This document shows positions 18,191-26,692 of a stretch of 64,000 nt of DNA, one piece after another. The translations under genes were made by a program, and so were the position numbers. The notes below the pieces were generated by a model. It did no database searches, had not been told where the DNA came from, and was given only the letters and a program-made list of their open reading frames with translations. The stretch lies in assembly GCA_023435305.1 (NCBI GenBank), contig JAEYRV010000010.1:1-64000 (forward strand), read 5' to 3'. This DNA comes from Bacillota bacterium. Its GTDB lineage: Bacteria > Bacillota > Clostridia > Acetivibrionales > DTU013. Positions within the stretch are counted from its first letter, which is position 1; every line of letters starts with the position of its first letter.

Positions 18191-18658
18191 TCAGAGTATC
18201 ATCTTTATACCCGCAGCTGCCATGAATACCGCAAAAATCTTTCTCAACAGCTTATCGGAAAATTTATTCAGCAGCTTTGCGCCGATATAGCCTCCTGCCA
18301 AGCCTCCGAGTGTTACCTTTAAGGTAAGCATCCAATCGGCGTAGCCTTTTGATATATAAAAAACAGAGCTTACCAGGGTTAGAGGGAGTATCACTGATAT
18401 GGCAGTAGCATGGGCTTTATGCTCATCAGCCTTTAAAAAGTGCACCATTGCAGGCACGGCTATAGTTCCGCCTCCTGAGCCGAAAAGGCCGTTTGCAAGC
18501 CCGGTCACCAGCCCGATAACAGCACACAGCAACAGATTGGGAAATTTCCTTTTTCGCTCTTCAATCAAGTTCTGTTGTTCTGCCATATTTCGTTGTTCTG
18601 TCATATTTCGCCCTTCTGCCATATTTCGTTCTTCTGCCACATTTCCCTCTTCCGCCAC
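18191..18658 (-). CDS. TauE/SafE-family permease, half-size (second of pair)
   Basis: The core (LLCAVIGLVTGLANGLFGSGGGTIAVPAM) and three further helices match the TauE/SafE fold, about 120 residues after an odd polar N-terminus. That N-terminus is five 6-residue repeats (VAEEGN, VAEERN, MAEGRN, MTEQRN, MAEQQN) from an 18-bp DNA repeat. Each unit carries an in-frame GTG or ATG, so starts at 18658, 18640, 18622, 18604 or 18586 are possible. I chose GTG at 18658, where GGAAGGA lies 8 nt upstream; a longer TTG-initiated reading to 18751 lacks a site. It ends 75 bp before the other half-size gene and probably shares its operon. Confidence 0.75.
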   Translation of the reverse strand: MAEEGNVAEERNMAEGRNMTEQRNMAEQQNLIEERKRKFPNLLLCAVIGLVTGLANGLFGSGGGTIAVPAMVHFLKADEHKAHATAISVILPLTLVSSVFYISKGYADWMLTLKVTLGGLAGGYIGAKLLNKFSDKLLRKIFAVFMAAAGIKMIL

Positions 18659-18843
18659 ATTATCATTCCTTCCCCGCCGCTGTTCGATTTGATCAAAGCA
18701 GTCTCTGCCATTAGTCTGCCCGAATATCCATAAATTGATTATTAGCAGCAAGTCGGTTATTTATCCATATTGATCCATTGGATACCCTTAACAGATATAT
18801 AAAGGAAAACCCAGACAGCAAATTCCGATTTTCCAAGAGCGCG

Positions 18844-18986
18844 GTGTGCAAAAACACCGACTTCTGGGCGCCTGAAACTATATAGGAGTCTACATAAATA
18901 AATAATACACAGATTATGTACCATAATCATTGAATGGTCTCAATAAATCTATGAAATCGTGCCCAGAAGTCCCACTTTTTGCACAC
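18844..18986. repeat. inverted-repeat element, copy A of a three-member family
   Basis: 28-bp imperfect inverted-repeat arms (18844-18871 and 18959-18986) flank an 87-nt AT-rich core. The core contains ACATAA (18892-18897), 15 nt, ATTATGT (18913-18919), exactly 20 nt, then TCAATAAAT (18940-18948). The same motifs at nearly the same spacing occur at 43476-43586 and 63819-63957 with unrelated arm sequences. The rest of the roughly 600-bp gap shows no gene. Function unknown. Confidence 0.85.
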
Positions 18987-19208
18987 TCCCCTTGTATTTC
19001 CCGATAGTATTACCGAAGTTTTGGCCGTCACTTCGCCATGTCTTGAATCCAGCGCAGAAGATAGTGATATGCAAAGGCCAGTCAATAGAATTCTAGTTAA
19101 GTGCCCACATGCTGAGGTGCAAAACGCTCATATGATCCGCCTATAGGTCTAAAACAAAATTTATTGCAGCTTTACAATAATACGCTAACAAAATGCTTAC
19201 AGACAAGG

Positions 19209-19214
19209 TATAAT
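19209..19214 (+). promoter_or_regulatory. minus 10 box before DUF2207 gene
   Basis: A perfect TATAAT about 40 bp before the start codon; no good minus 35 hexamer is visible. Confidence 0.4.
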
Positions 19215-19254
19215 ATGATAGAATTTTCGTGAATGGAAAATGGAGGTTTGATAG

Positions 19255-21210
19255 ATGAGAAAAAGGGTCCTGGCTTACATTTTTATAACGGCGGTCCTTT
19301 TGTCCTTACTGATCCTGCCCCAGGCAGCATATGCCGACGACAGATATTACAATATCATGGATTTCAATGTCCAGTGTACCATTAATCCGGACGGCACTGC
19401 CGATATCACCGAACGGATCAAATACAACTTCGTCGGCAGCTTCAACGGAGTGCTGCGCAATATCGACTATATCGAGACCGATGGGATCGAGAACATACAG
19501 GTATTCGTCGAGGACCAGGACCAAAGCTCGAGAGAATTTACATTCAATTCATCCAATATTGATGCCGATGGTCCGACAGGCACATACAACCTGCAGCATG
19601 ACGATCAGCTGGCTAAGCTCAAGGTTTACGAAAAATCAAGCGACACAGTGAAGGTCTTCATATATAAATACACTTTGAAGAACGTTGTAACCAAATACAA
19701 TGATATTGCAGAGTTTAACAGAAAAATCGTAGATTCCAAATGGGATGTCGTACTCAGCAATGTTTATGTACTGATAAAGCTGCCGGAAGGCGCTGAAAAG
19801 CAGGACCTCCGGGTGTACGGCCACGGCCCTCTCACCGGTTCATCGAAAATACTGGACGGCCAAAATGTCGAATTCAAGCTCCGTACCCTGTCACCGGGCG
19901 ACTATATCGGGACCCGTGTGATTTTTCCGGCAACACTTGTCCCCGACTCCACCAATATAATAGCGGAAGATATGCTGCCGAAGATACTCGATGAAGAGAA
20001 AAGGCTTGCAGATGAGGCAAATGCTGAACGCGAAAGGGCACGCCAGGAGGTCGAGGAGTACAACAGACGGATTGAGGAAGGAAGACAAAGAACAGCACGT
20101 CTGCGGTCCATCGCAAATACAGCAGGCATAGTGCTGATAATAATCTGGCTTCCAATAGCATTATTCCTGTATTTCAAATATGATAAGGAATTTAAAAGAG
20201 ACTTCAAAGCCAAGTATTACCGTGAGCTTCCCGGAGAATACACTCCTGCTGAAATGTCCATCCTGCTCACAATGGGTCAGGTCGGCACCAGGGACATAAC
20301 AGCTACTCTGATGGATCTGGTAAGAAAAGGCATACTCATACTCAAAAAGGAGACATACATAAAGGATGGTTTCTTCAGGGACAGAGAAGTCGAGGACTAT
20401 TCCCTTTCGCTGAACCCGGAGGCTCCCCAGTTGGAAATCAAGCGGCATGAGGATTTCCTGATCGGTTGGTTCATCAGGACCATCGGCAGGGGCGGGCATG
20501 TATTTCTTGATGAAATATCGACTTATGCCAGGACTTCATCCGGCGCGCGGCAGTTTACAAGGGATTATCAGCGCTGGTGCAGCATGGTCAAGGAAGAAGC
20601 CGATAAGAACGATTTCTTTGACAAAACCAGTGTAAAAGGCAGGCTCGCGGCCAATCTCATCGGTATGCTCGGGTACTTCGGTATCGGTATTTCATTTATC
20701 ACACTGTTACAGGCAGAAACGGGCATTCCATTGATGATACTTGGCCTCATCATGTTCGTATTCGGTGGGCTGAGGATCAAAAGGCGTACGGCATGCGGAA
20801 ACGAGCAGTATGCCATGTGGAAGGCCTTCAAGAACTTTCTTAAGGACTTCAGCCGCATGGATAAGGCCGAGATGCCCTCCATCATTATATGGGAACATTA
20901 TTTGGTCTACGCGATCTCACTTGGTGTTGCAAAGGAGGTCATAAAGCAGCTGCCTCTCGTATTCAGTGATACAGACCTGCAGGATACTCACCTTACGTTT
21001 ATGTACGGCTACAGTATGCATAACTTCAATAACTTTGCAAACACTTTCGACAGAACAATCAGCTCTGTAGATACTGCTATCAGCCGCGCTATGTCGGTAG
21101 CGAATTCGACCAACTCCTCATCATCAGGCGGAGGCGGAGGCTTCAGCGGAGGAGGCAGCAGCGGCGGTGGCGGCGGTGGCGGAGGCCGCGGCGGTGGAGG
21201 AGCATTCTGA
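19255..21210 (+). CDS. DUF2207 family membrane protein
   Basis: A 651-residue predicted membrane protein of the DUF2207 family, function unknown. It has a signal peptide (1-27, ending in AYA), an extracellular DUF2207 domain (about 28-240), a coiled-coil-like charged stretch (about 245-285), a membrane helix (about 288-308), a cytosolic domain, two further helices (about 465-505) and a final domain. The tail is almost pure Gly/Ser (from about 622), typical of this family. TGGAGG lies 9 nt before the ATG. It is followed 84 bp later by lemA, the usual partner, so they probably form one unit ending at the terminator after lemA. Confidence 0.9.
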   Translation: MRKRVLAYIFITAVLLSLLILPQAAYADDRYYNIMDFNVQCTINPDGTADITERIKYNFVGSFNGVLRNIDYIETDGIENIQVFVEDQDQSSREFTFNSSNIDADGPTGTYNLQHDDQLAKLKVYEKSSDTVKVFIYKYTLKNVVTKYNDIAEFNRKIVDSKWDVVLSNVYVLIKLPEGAEKQDLRVYGHGPLTGSSKILDGQNVEFKLRTLSPGDYIGTRVIFPATLVPDSTNIIAEDMLPKILDEEKRLADEANAERERARQEVEEYNRRIEEGRQRTARLRSIANTAGIVLIIIWLPIALFLYFKYDKEFKRDFKAKYYRELPGEYTPAEMSILLTMGQVGTRDITATLMDLVRKGILILKKETYIKDGFFRDREVEDYSLSLNPEAPQLEIKRHEDFLIGWFIRTIGRGGHVFLDEISTYARTSSGARQFTRDYQRWCSMVKEEADKNDFFDKTSVKGRLAANLIGMLGYFGIGISFITLLQAETGIPLMILGLIMFVFGGLRIKRRTACGNEQYAMWKAFKNFLKDFSRMDKAEMPSIIIWEHYLVYAISLGVAKEVIKQLPLVFSDTDLQDTHLTFMYGYSMHNFNNFANTFDRTISSVDTAISRAMSVANSTNSSSSGGGGGFSGGGSSGGGGGGGGRGGGGAF

Positions 21211-21294
21211 TCCTTTGCAGAACATTTTCAACATATAGCTAATAATGCTTAAAAAGCATTTAGGTAATAAACAAATTTTAAGGAGGAGAACAAA

Positions 21295-21852
21295 ATGTTG
21301 TTGACCGTAATCATCATCGTTGCAGTAATCGCAGTCATAATAGGAATCGCGGCAATATCGACCTATAACGGTCTTGTCGGCAAACGCAATAAAGTATCTA
21401 ATTCATGGAGCCAGATCGATGTCCAGCTCAAAAGAAGGTTCGACCTTATACCCAACCTCGTGGAAACAGTCAAGGGATATGCATCTCATGAGAATCAGAC
21501 CCTAGAGGCAGTAGTCAATGCCCGCAACAGCTACATGAACGCATCGTCCCACCAGGATGTCATGAAGGCCAATTCCGAGCTGTCCCAGGGCTTGAGCAGG
21601 CTTATGATGCTGTCCGAAGCATATCCCGCGCTCCAGGCGAATGCCAATTTCCAGGAGCTGCAGAAAGAGCTGACCAAAACTGAGGACAAGGTCACCTTTG
21701 CCCGTCAGTTCTATAACGATGTTGTTATGAGCTATAACAACTCAATACAGATGTTCCCATCCAATATATTTGCAAACGCTTTCAACTTTAATGAAGAACC
21801 CTTCTTCACCATTGATGAAAAAGAAACCGTTGTACCGAAGGTGAAGTTTTAA
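21295..21852 (+). CDS. lemA: LemA family protein
   Basis: A 185-residue protein with a single N-terminal membrane helix (1-22) and a long helical bundle on the other side. Family signature: YNGLVGKRNKVSNSWSQID, then VQLKRRFDLIPNLVETVKGY. LemA proteins are often encoded beside DUF2207 or TPM-domain proteins, as here, but their role is not established. AAGGAGGAG lies just before the ATG. Confidence 0.96.
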   Translation: MLLTVIIIVAVIAVIIGIAAISTYNGLVGKRNKVSNSWSQIDVQLKRRFDLIPNLVETVKGYASHENQTLEAVVNARNSYMNASSHQDVMKANSELSQGLSRLMMLSEAYPALQANANFQELQKELTKTEDKVTFARQFYNDVVMSYNNSIQMFPSNIFANAFNFNEEPFFTIDEKETVVPKVKF

Positions 21853-21868
21853 GTCATTTTAAACAACA

Positions 21869-21924
21869 ATCTCCCCTGAGCATCGGTCCTATTGCTGGTC
21901 CTGCACAGGCGGAGATTTTTTTTG
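21869..21924 (+). terminator. terminator after lemA
   Basis: AATCTCC-CCTG pairs with CAGG-C-GGAGATT around a 32-nt loop, followed by eight T. Confidence 0.75.
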
Positions 21925-22003
21925 CACATACGTCAGCTATGGTCCATGATGCACGCATCCGAAGACTCTCAACCTCATGAGAAAAATTTCAATAGAAAAA
22001 ATA

Positions 22004-22032
22004 TTGACAAATATTACTGATCGGAGTTATAT
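22004..22032 (+). promoter_or_regulatory. promoter of metal ATPase gene
   Basis: Perfect TTGACA (22004-22009), a 17-bp spacer and TTATAT (22027-22032). The operator below begins six bases downstream, near the expected transcription start. Confidence 0.75.
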
Positions 22033-22037
22033 TTTAT

Positions 22038-22057
22038 ATATGAATATGTGTTCATAT
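22038..22057. promoter_or_regulatory. ArsR/SmtB-type operator
   Basis: A near-perfect dyad: ATATGAA and TTCATAT around a 6-bp centre. This matches the dyads bound by ArsR-family metal sensors such as CadC and CzrA. It overlaps the expected start of transcription, so a bound repressor would block the ATPase promoter. No ArsR-family gene lies in the window. Confidence 0.75.
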
Positions 22058-22212
22058 GTTATTGTGTTCCGTACGATCTTTGGAACAGAAACTGGAAAAA
22101 CAAGTTGCAGTAACAGACTGAAAGAATAATGATGCATATTACAGAAAAACATAAAGCCGGTGATGTTCAAATCTTTAGAAACTTAACCGGTAAATTACGT
22201 GAGGTGTTATAC

Positions 22213-24330
22213 ATGAATGAGATTACCTTCAGACTCGATGGATTGAGCTGCGCCGATTGTGCAGCAAAGATAGAAAGAAACATCAGATCATTGGACGATG
22301 TCATTGAGGCACAGCTCACATTTGCAACTCAAAAGCTGCATGTAAAATATTCAGGCGGCGCCAGCGGCAGCCAAATAAAGGCAATGCTTGTAAAAGCCAT
22401 AAATGAAATAGAGTCCGGAGTCAGCCTCAGCGAGTATGAACGGTCATCAGAGCCTGCCGGGACCTCAATATTCACAAAAAAAATAAAAAAGGATATTGTT
22501 CTGCTTCTCCTGGCGATACTGGTGTTTGCCGCAGGCTTACTGACCAGCAGCTGGCCCGTCCTGTCACACGGACTTATACTGGCAGCATGGCTGACTGCAG
22601 GCTATGCAGTTGTTTTCAAGGCCCTCACCAATATCATTAAAGGCAGGATATTTGATGAAAACCTTCTCATGACCATAGCAACGATAGGTGCCTTTGCTAC
22701 GGGACAATGGTCGGAGGCTGCTGCAGTCATGCTCTTTTACAAGGTCGGGATGATATTCGAGGATCTGGCAGTCGACCGCTCCAGAAGATCAATAGCTGAT
22801 CTGATGAATCTCAGACCGGAATACGCAAATTTAAAGACCGGCGCTGAAGTAACACGGATCTTGGCAGAGTCAGTCAAGGAAGGTGACATTCTGACAATAA
22901 AGCCAGGCGAAAGAGTTCCTGTAGACTGTGCGGTAATTGATGGGAGTTCTTACATGGATACCTCCTCTCTGACCGGCGAATCCGTTCCGAAGCCTGCAGC
23001 ACCTGGGGACAGCCTGTATGGCGGATATATCAATAATACAGGCCTGCTGACCGTCAGAGCAGTGAATACTTTAAAGCAATCAGCTGCTACCCGCATACTG
23101 GAGCTGGTAGAAGAGGCCGCATCCAAAAAAGCGCCCACAGAAAGCTTCATAAGCCGTTTTGCAGCATATTACACTCCTGTGGTAACTTTATCTGCTCTCC
23201 TTATAGCCGTTCTGCCTCCCCTTATTACAGGAAGCATGGATTTCATGACCTGGCTCTACAGAGCAATGATTTTTCTTGTAATATCCTGTCCATGCGCGCT
23301 GGTAGTTTCGATCCCGCTCACCTTTTTCGCAGGTATCGGCAAAGCTTCTTCAAAGGGCATACTGATCAAAGGCGGCAACTATCTTGAGGCGCTGAACAAG
23401 GTAGACACAGTGGTATTCGATAAGACAGGCACCCTGACAAAAGGAGTTTTCAGTGTAACAGGAATTGTACCATATGACTGTGCCGAGGATGAGCTTCTGA
23501 AACTGGCGGCTTATGCAGAATACAATTCGTCACATCCGATCGCACGCTCAATAATGAAGGCATATGGCAATGATATAGATGCTGCACTTATAGAAAACAG
23601 CTCTGAAACTGCCGGCAAAGGGGTCGAAACCAGAGCCATGGGAATGGTCATACTGGCCGGCAGCCTTGAGCATATAAAAAGCAGCGGAGATATCCCTGAT
23701 GATGTAAAGTTTGACAATACAATCATCAGCGGCACGACGGTTTATGTAATGGCTGATGGACAGTACAAGGGCAGCATAACTGTTTCCGATTCATTAAAGG
23801 ATGATGCTGTGAATGCAGTAAGTGACCTGAGGTTACTGGGAATCAGAAAGATCGCCATGTTGACGGGCGATGCCCAAAAACCAGCCGAAGCTGTTGCAGG
23901 TCAACTGAAATTGGACGAAGTAAGGTATGGTCTGCTTCCGCATGAGAAGGTGGAATGGTTCGAAAAAATCAAGGCTTCATCAAATGGCAATACATTATTT
24001 GTTGGAGATGGCATCAACGATGCTCCTGTTCTGGCTTCAGCCGATATCGGCGTCTCCATGGGAGGCCTCGGTTCAGACGCTGCAATGGAAGCTTCGGATA
24101 TAGTTCTGATGACAGACAGGCCCTCAAGTCTTGCCACTGCAATAAAAACCGCTGCCGGAACCAGAAAAATCGCTGTTCAGAACATTGTGCTGGCCGTATC
24201 GATCAAGGTTTTATTCCTTTTACTTGGAGCATTCGGCCTTGCAACGATGTGGGAGGCTGTATTCTCGGATGTAGGGGTGACGCTGCTGGCAGTATTGAAT
24301 ACGCTTCGCATCAGACAATTCAAGCTATGA
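22213..24330 (+). CDS. heavy-metal translocating P1B-type ATPase (Zn/Cd/Pb type)
   Basis: Pumps divalent soft metals out of the cell using ATP. The 705-residue protein has an N-terminal HMA domain with LSCADCAAK (C13, C16), membrane helices, the transmembrane metal site SCPCALVVS (CPC about 360), the phosphorylation motif DKTGTLTKG (D about 403), the SHPIA histidine-proline motif and the hinge GDGINDAP. CPC plus a single CxxC HMA domain points to the CadA/ZntA subgroup rather than copper pumps. I use the ATG after GAGGTG; a longer frame begins at 22129 without a site. An ArsR-type operator upstream suggests induction by metal. Confidence 0.93.
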   Translation: MNEITFRLDGLSCADCAAKIERNIRSLDDVIEAQLTFATQKLHVKYSGGASGSQIKAMLVKAINEIESGVSLSEYERSSEPAGTSIFTKKIKKDIVLLLLAILVFAAGLLTSSWPVLSHGLILAAWLTAGYAVVFKALTNIIKGRIFDENLLMTIATIGAFATGQWSEAAAVMLFYKVGMIFEDLAVDRSRRSIADLMNLRPEYANLKTGAEVTRILAESVKEGDILTIKPGERVPVDCAVIDGSSYMDTSSLTGESVPKPAAPGDSLYGGYINNTGLLTVRAVNTLKQSAATRILELVEEAASKKAPTESFISRFAAYYTPVVTLSALLIAVLPPLITGSMDFMTWLYRAMIFLVISCPCALVVSIPLTFFAGIGKASSKGILIKGGNYLEALNKVDTVVFDKTGTLTKGVFSVTGIVPYDCAEDELLKLAAYAEYNSSHPIARSIMKAYGNDIDAALIENSSETAGKGVETRAMGMVILAGSLEHIKSSGDIPDDVKFDNTIISGTTVYVMADGQYKGSITVSDSLKDDAVNAVSDLRLLGIRKIAMLTGDAQKPAEAVAGQLKLDEVRYGLLPHEKVEWFEKIKASSNGNTLFVGDGINDAPVLASADIGVSMGGLGSDAAMEASDIVLMTDRPSSLATAIKTAAGTRKIAVQNIVLAVSIKVLFLLLGAFGLATMWEAVFSDVGVTLLAVLNTLRIRQFKL

Positions 24331-24363
24331 TGACATTCTTCGCCTGAAGTACACAAAGATGCA

Positions 24364-24388
24364 TCAGACGGAGCACAACTCCGTCTGA
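24364..24388. other. strong hairpin after the metal ATPase gene
   Basis: TCAGACGGAG pairs perfectly with CTCCGTCTGA around a 5-nt loop. There is no T run, so it is either a weak terminator or an mRNA 3' stabiliser between two convergent genes. Confidence 0.6.
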
Positions 24389-24443
24389 CGCCGACTAGTG
24401 GAAGGGGGCATATGAGCCTTGAAGCACACACTAGAAGAACACA

Positions 24444-24980
24444 CTAGAAGCACACAAATGAAGAAATCCTGTTCAGATCGACTCCAAAGTAGACCCATCT
24501 GAAACCTATCCATCTCCAGCCTGCTGCCGAATTCCTCCCGACAAATACGAGCCATGCCCAGAACTGCTGACCGTTATTGAGCCATATATATACATACCTG
24601 AACATGCAGCGCCTTATCGATCCGGGATCCACAGCGAAGACTCCTGCCTGCTGAGCGGGTGTGAATGCCGGCGGACGTCCCTGAGGCGGTCCTGTGCCCT
24701 GCCCTCCGCCCGGTCCCCCGCCAGGTCCCGGACCCGGAGGGAATCCCGGTCCCCCGCCTGGACCCTGTCCCGGAGGAAAAAAGCCTGGACCCTGTCCCGG
24801 AGGAAAGAATCCCGGTCCCCCGCCTGGACCCTGTCCCGGAGGAAAGAACCCCGGTCCTCCGCCCGGTCCCGGTCCCGGAGGAAAGAACCCCGGTCCCTGT
24901 CCCGGTGAGAAGAACCCCGGTCCTCCGCCCGGTCCCGGTCCCGGGAATTGAGGCTGCCGATCAATATAATAATCCTGCAT
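24444..24980 (-). CDS. Gly/Pro-repeat protein with conserved aromatic C-terminal domain
   Basis: A 178-residue protein. After a short start (MQDYYIDRQPQFPG) it holds about nine Gly/Pro repeats of the type GPGGGPGFFPPGQ (about 15-105), then a compact Trp/Tyr/Phe-rich C-terminal domain (about 125-178) ending in FRWVYFGVDLNRISSFVCF. I recall similar C-terminal domains in uncharacterised clostridial proteins with variable repeats in front. There is no signal peptide. Spore coat or surface material is a guess only. ATG is chosen (GGGAG 8 nt upstream); a GTG three codons earlier is possible. Confidence 0.75.
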   Translation of the reverse strand: MQDYYIDRQPQFPGPGPGGGPGFFSPGQGPGFFPPGPGPGGGPGFFPPGQGPGGGPGFFPPGQGPGFFPPGQGPGGGPGFPPGPGPGGGPGGGQGTGPPQGRPPAFTPAQQAGVFAVDPGSIRRCMFRYVYIWLNNGQQFWAWLVFVGRNSAAGWRWIGFRWVYFGVDLNRISSFVCF

Positions 24981-25200
24981 CGTTCTCACTCCCTAATAAA
25001 TCTTATATAGCCTATGCAAAACGCAAATAAAAGGTTACATAAAACATTATCTCGCCTCATTATACTGATGGCCTTCTGAGTATGGCCGGCCTTCTGCTCT
25101 TTGCAGATGTATGAACAAATCCATTGAATGATAACTTAATAAATGATAAAGTATTTATGCAATATAAATACCTAAACTATCAGTCATCAACGGAGGAAAA

Positions 25201-26592
25201 ATGAGCGGCAAATATGGAACTGACCTAACGACAGGAAGTATACCAAAGCACCTTATACGATTTTCCATACCGATGTTTATCGGGAACCTGCTTCAAACAG
25301 GATTAGGCATAACTGATTCCATATGGGTCGGAAACATTGTCGGTCCGGACGCAGTCGGAGCCACACAGGTCAGCTTCCCCATACAGTTCCTTCTGATAGC
25401 GCTTTCAAACGGAGCCACACTGGCTACCACCATACTTGTATCACAGTATTACGGAGCACAAGACCATGACAAGTTAAAAAAGACTATAAACAACTCATTC
25501 AGTGTTGCATTGATATTCGGAGCAATGCTGACAATTTTCGGCCTGCTGTCATGCGACTGGATACTGCAGAAAATGAATACTCCTCCCGAAATATTTACAA
25601 TGGCCTCAAGTTATCTGAAGATCATCATTTCCGGCTTCATTGTGACATTTCTGGTGAATCTGATAACCTCGATCCTCAGAGGCATAGGCGACACCGTAAC
25701 TCCGCTGATTTTTATGGCGGTCGGACTTGTCATAAACATAGCACTGGATCCGATTATGATAATAGGAGTAGGCCCGTTCCCGAAGCTGGGTTTTGACGGT
25801 TCAGCCTACGCAACAGTTATTTCACAGATCATAGGCCTCGTACTTGCTTTGGTATACCTGAACAGGAAAAAGCACTTTGTGAGCATAGATTTCAGAAAGC
25901 TAACACTGGAAAGCGCTCATATTGTAAAGCTTTTGAAGATAGGCTTCCCTTCAATGATACAACAGTCACTTATATCAATCAGCTCTGTGTTTATAACCAG
26001 CATGGTGAACTTGTTCGGCGCCAGCGCTACCACTGCCTTTGGTGCTGCGGGAAGAATAGAGGGTGTGGTATTCATGCCGGCAATGTCGCTGGGTTTGGCT
26101 GCATCTGCGTTAACAGGGCAGAACCTCGGAGCAGGCAATGTCAAGCGTGTCGGAGAAGTATTCAAATGGGGCGCCATTATGACAGCCGGTATAACACTTA
26201 CGCTTTCGGCATTTATAGTTGCATTTCCAAAGCTGCTGCTGTCAATGTTTGTCCATGATCCTGTCATACTTGATATAGGTATCGGCTACCTGAGGACGCT
26301 GGGCTTTGCATATATCCTGTTTGCTCTCATGTTTGTCTCAAACGGCGTCATAAACGGTGCTGGAAAGACTCTGATAACAATGGCTATAACCATTACCTCG
26401 ATCTGGCTGGTCAGAGTACCTCTGGCCGCTGTTCTTTCCAAAACCTTCCTGGGTATCAGAGGTATATGGCTGGCAATAGTCATAGGCTTTGCAGTCGGCT
26501 TGTCGGTCAGTCTGACATACTACTTTATGGGAACATGGAAAAAAGCAGCTTTTAAGGCGAAGCCTGCCGCCGAAGATGAGTTTCTGGGTTGA
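25201..26592 (+). CDS. MATE-family efflux transporter
   Basis: A 463-residue protein with 12 predicted helices in two halves, typical of MATE (NorM/DinF-like) antiporters that export drugs or metabolites using Na+ or H+. The family start is clear (IPKHLIRFSIPMFIGNLLQTG), as is the VGPDAVGATQVSFPIQ region and the repeat of this pattern in the second half (IGFPSMIQQSLISIS). CGGAGG lies 5 nt before the ATG. Monocistronic. Substrate cannot be inferred. Confidence 0.93.
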   Translation: MSGKYGTDLTTGSIPKHLIRFSIPMFIGNLLQTGLGITDSIWVGNIVGPDAVGATQVSFPIQFLLIALSNGATLATTILVSQYYGAQDHDKLKKTINNSFSVALIFGAMLTIFGLLSCDWILQKMNTPPEIFTMASSYLKIIISGFIVTFLVNLITSILRGIGDTVTPLIFMAVGLVINIALDPIMIIGVGPFPKLGFDGSAYATVISQIIGLVLALVYLNRKKHFVSIDFRKLTLESAHIVKLLKIGFPSMIQQSLISISSVFITSMVNLFGASATTAFGAAGRIEGVVFMPAMSLGLAASALTGQNLGAGNVKRVGEVFKWGAIMTAGITLTLSAFIVAFPKLLLSMFVHDPVILDIGIGYLRTLGFAYILFALMFVSNGVINGAGKTLITMAITITSIWLVRVPLAAVLSKTFLGIRGIWLAIVIGFAVGLSVSLTYYFMGTWKKAAFKAKPAAEDEFLG

Positions 26593-26692
26593 CCGGCCAT
26601 TTCTGACCGGTCATTCAGTGCCAACCCGGATGCCTGAGATCCGATCTGCACTATATTTGTGTTATATTTCAGATTGAACCTGCTCCGCAGTA

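Noticed and set aside
17634..18658. Frameshifted single TauE/SafE gene
   Set aside because: Each half has its own start codon and ribosome binding site, and 75 bp of non-coding sequence separates them; a split pair is more likely.
18844..18986. Phase-variable invertible promoter
   Set aside because: Inverted arms around a short core resemble an inverton, but arms differ between copies, no recombinase gene is near, and no good promoter was seen in the core. It cannot be fully excluded without read-orientation data.
24694..24951. Plus-strand Gly/Pro ORF
   Set aside because: Antisense translation of the repeat in the minus-strand Gly/Pro protein, without ribosome binding site.
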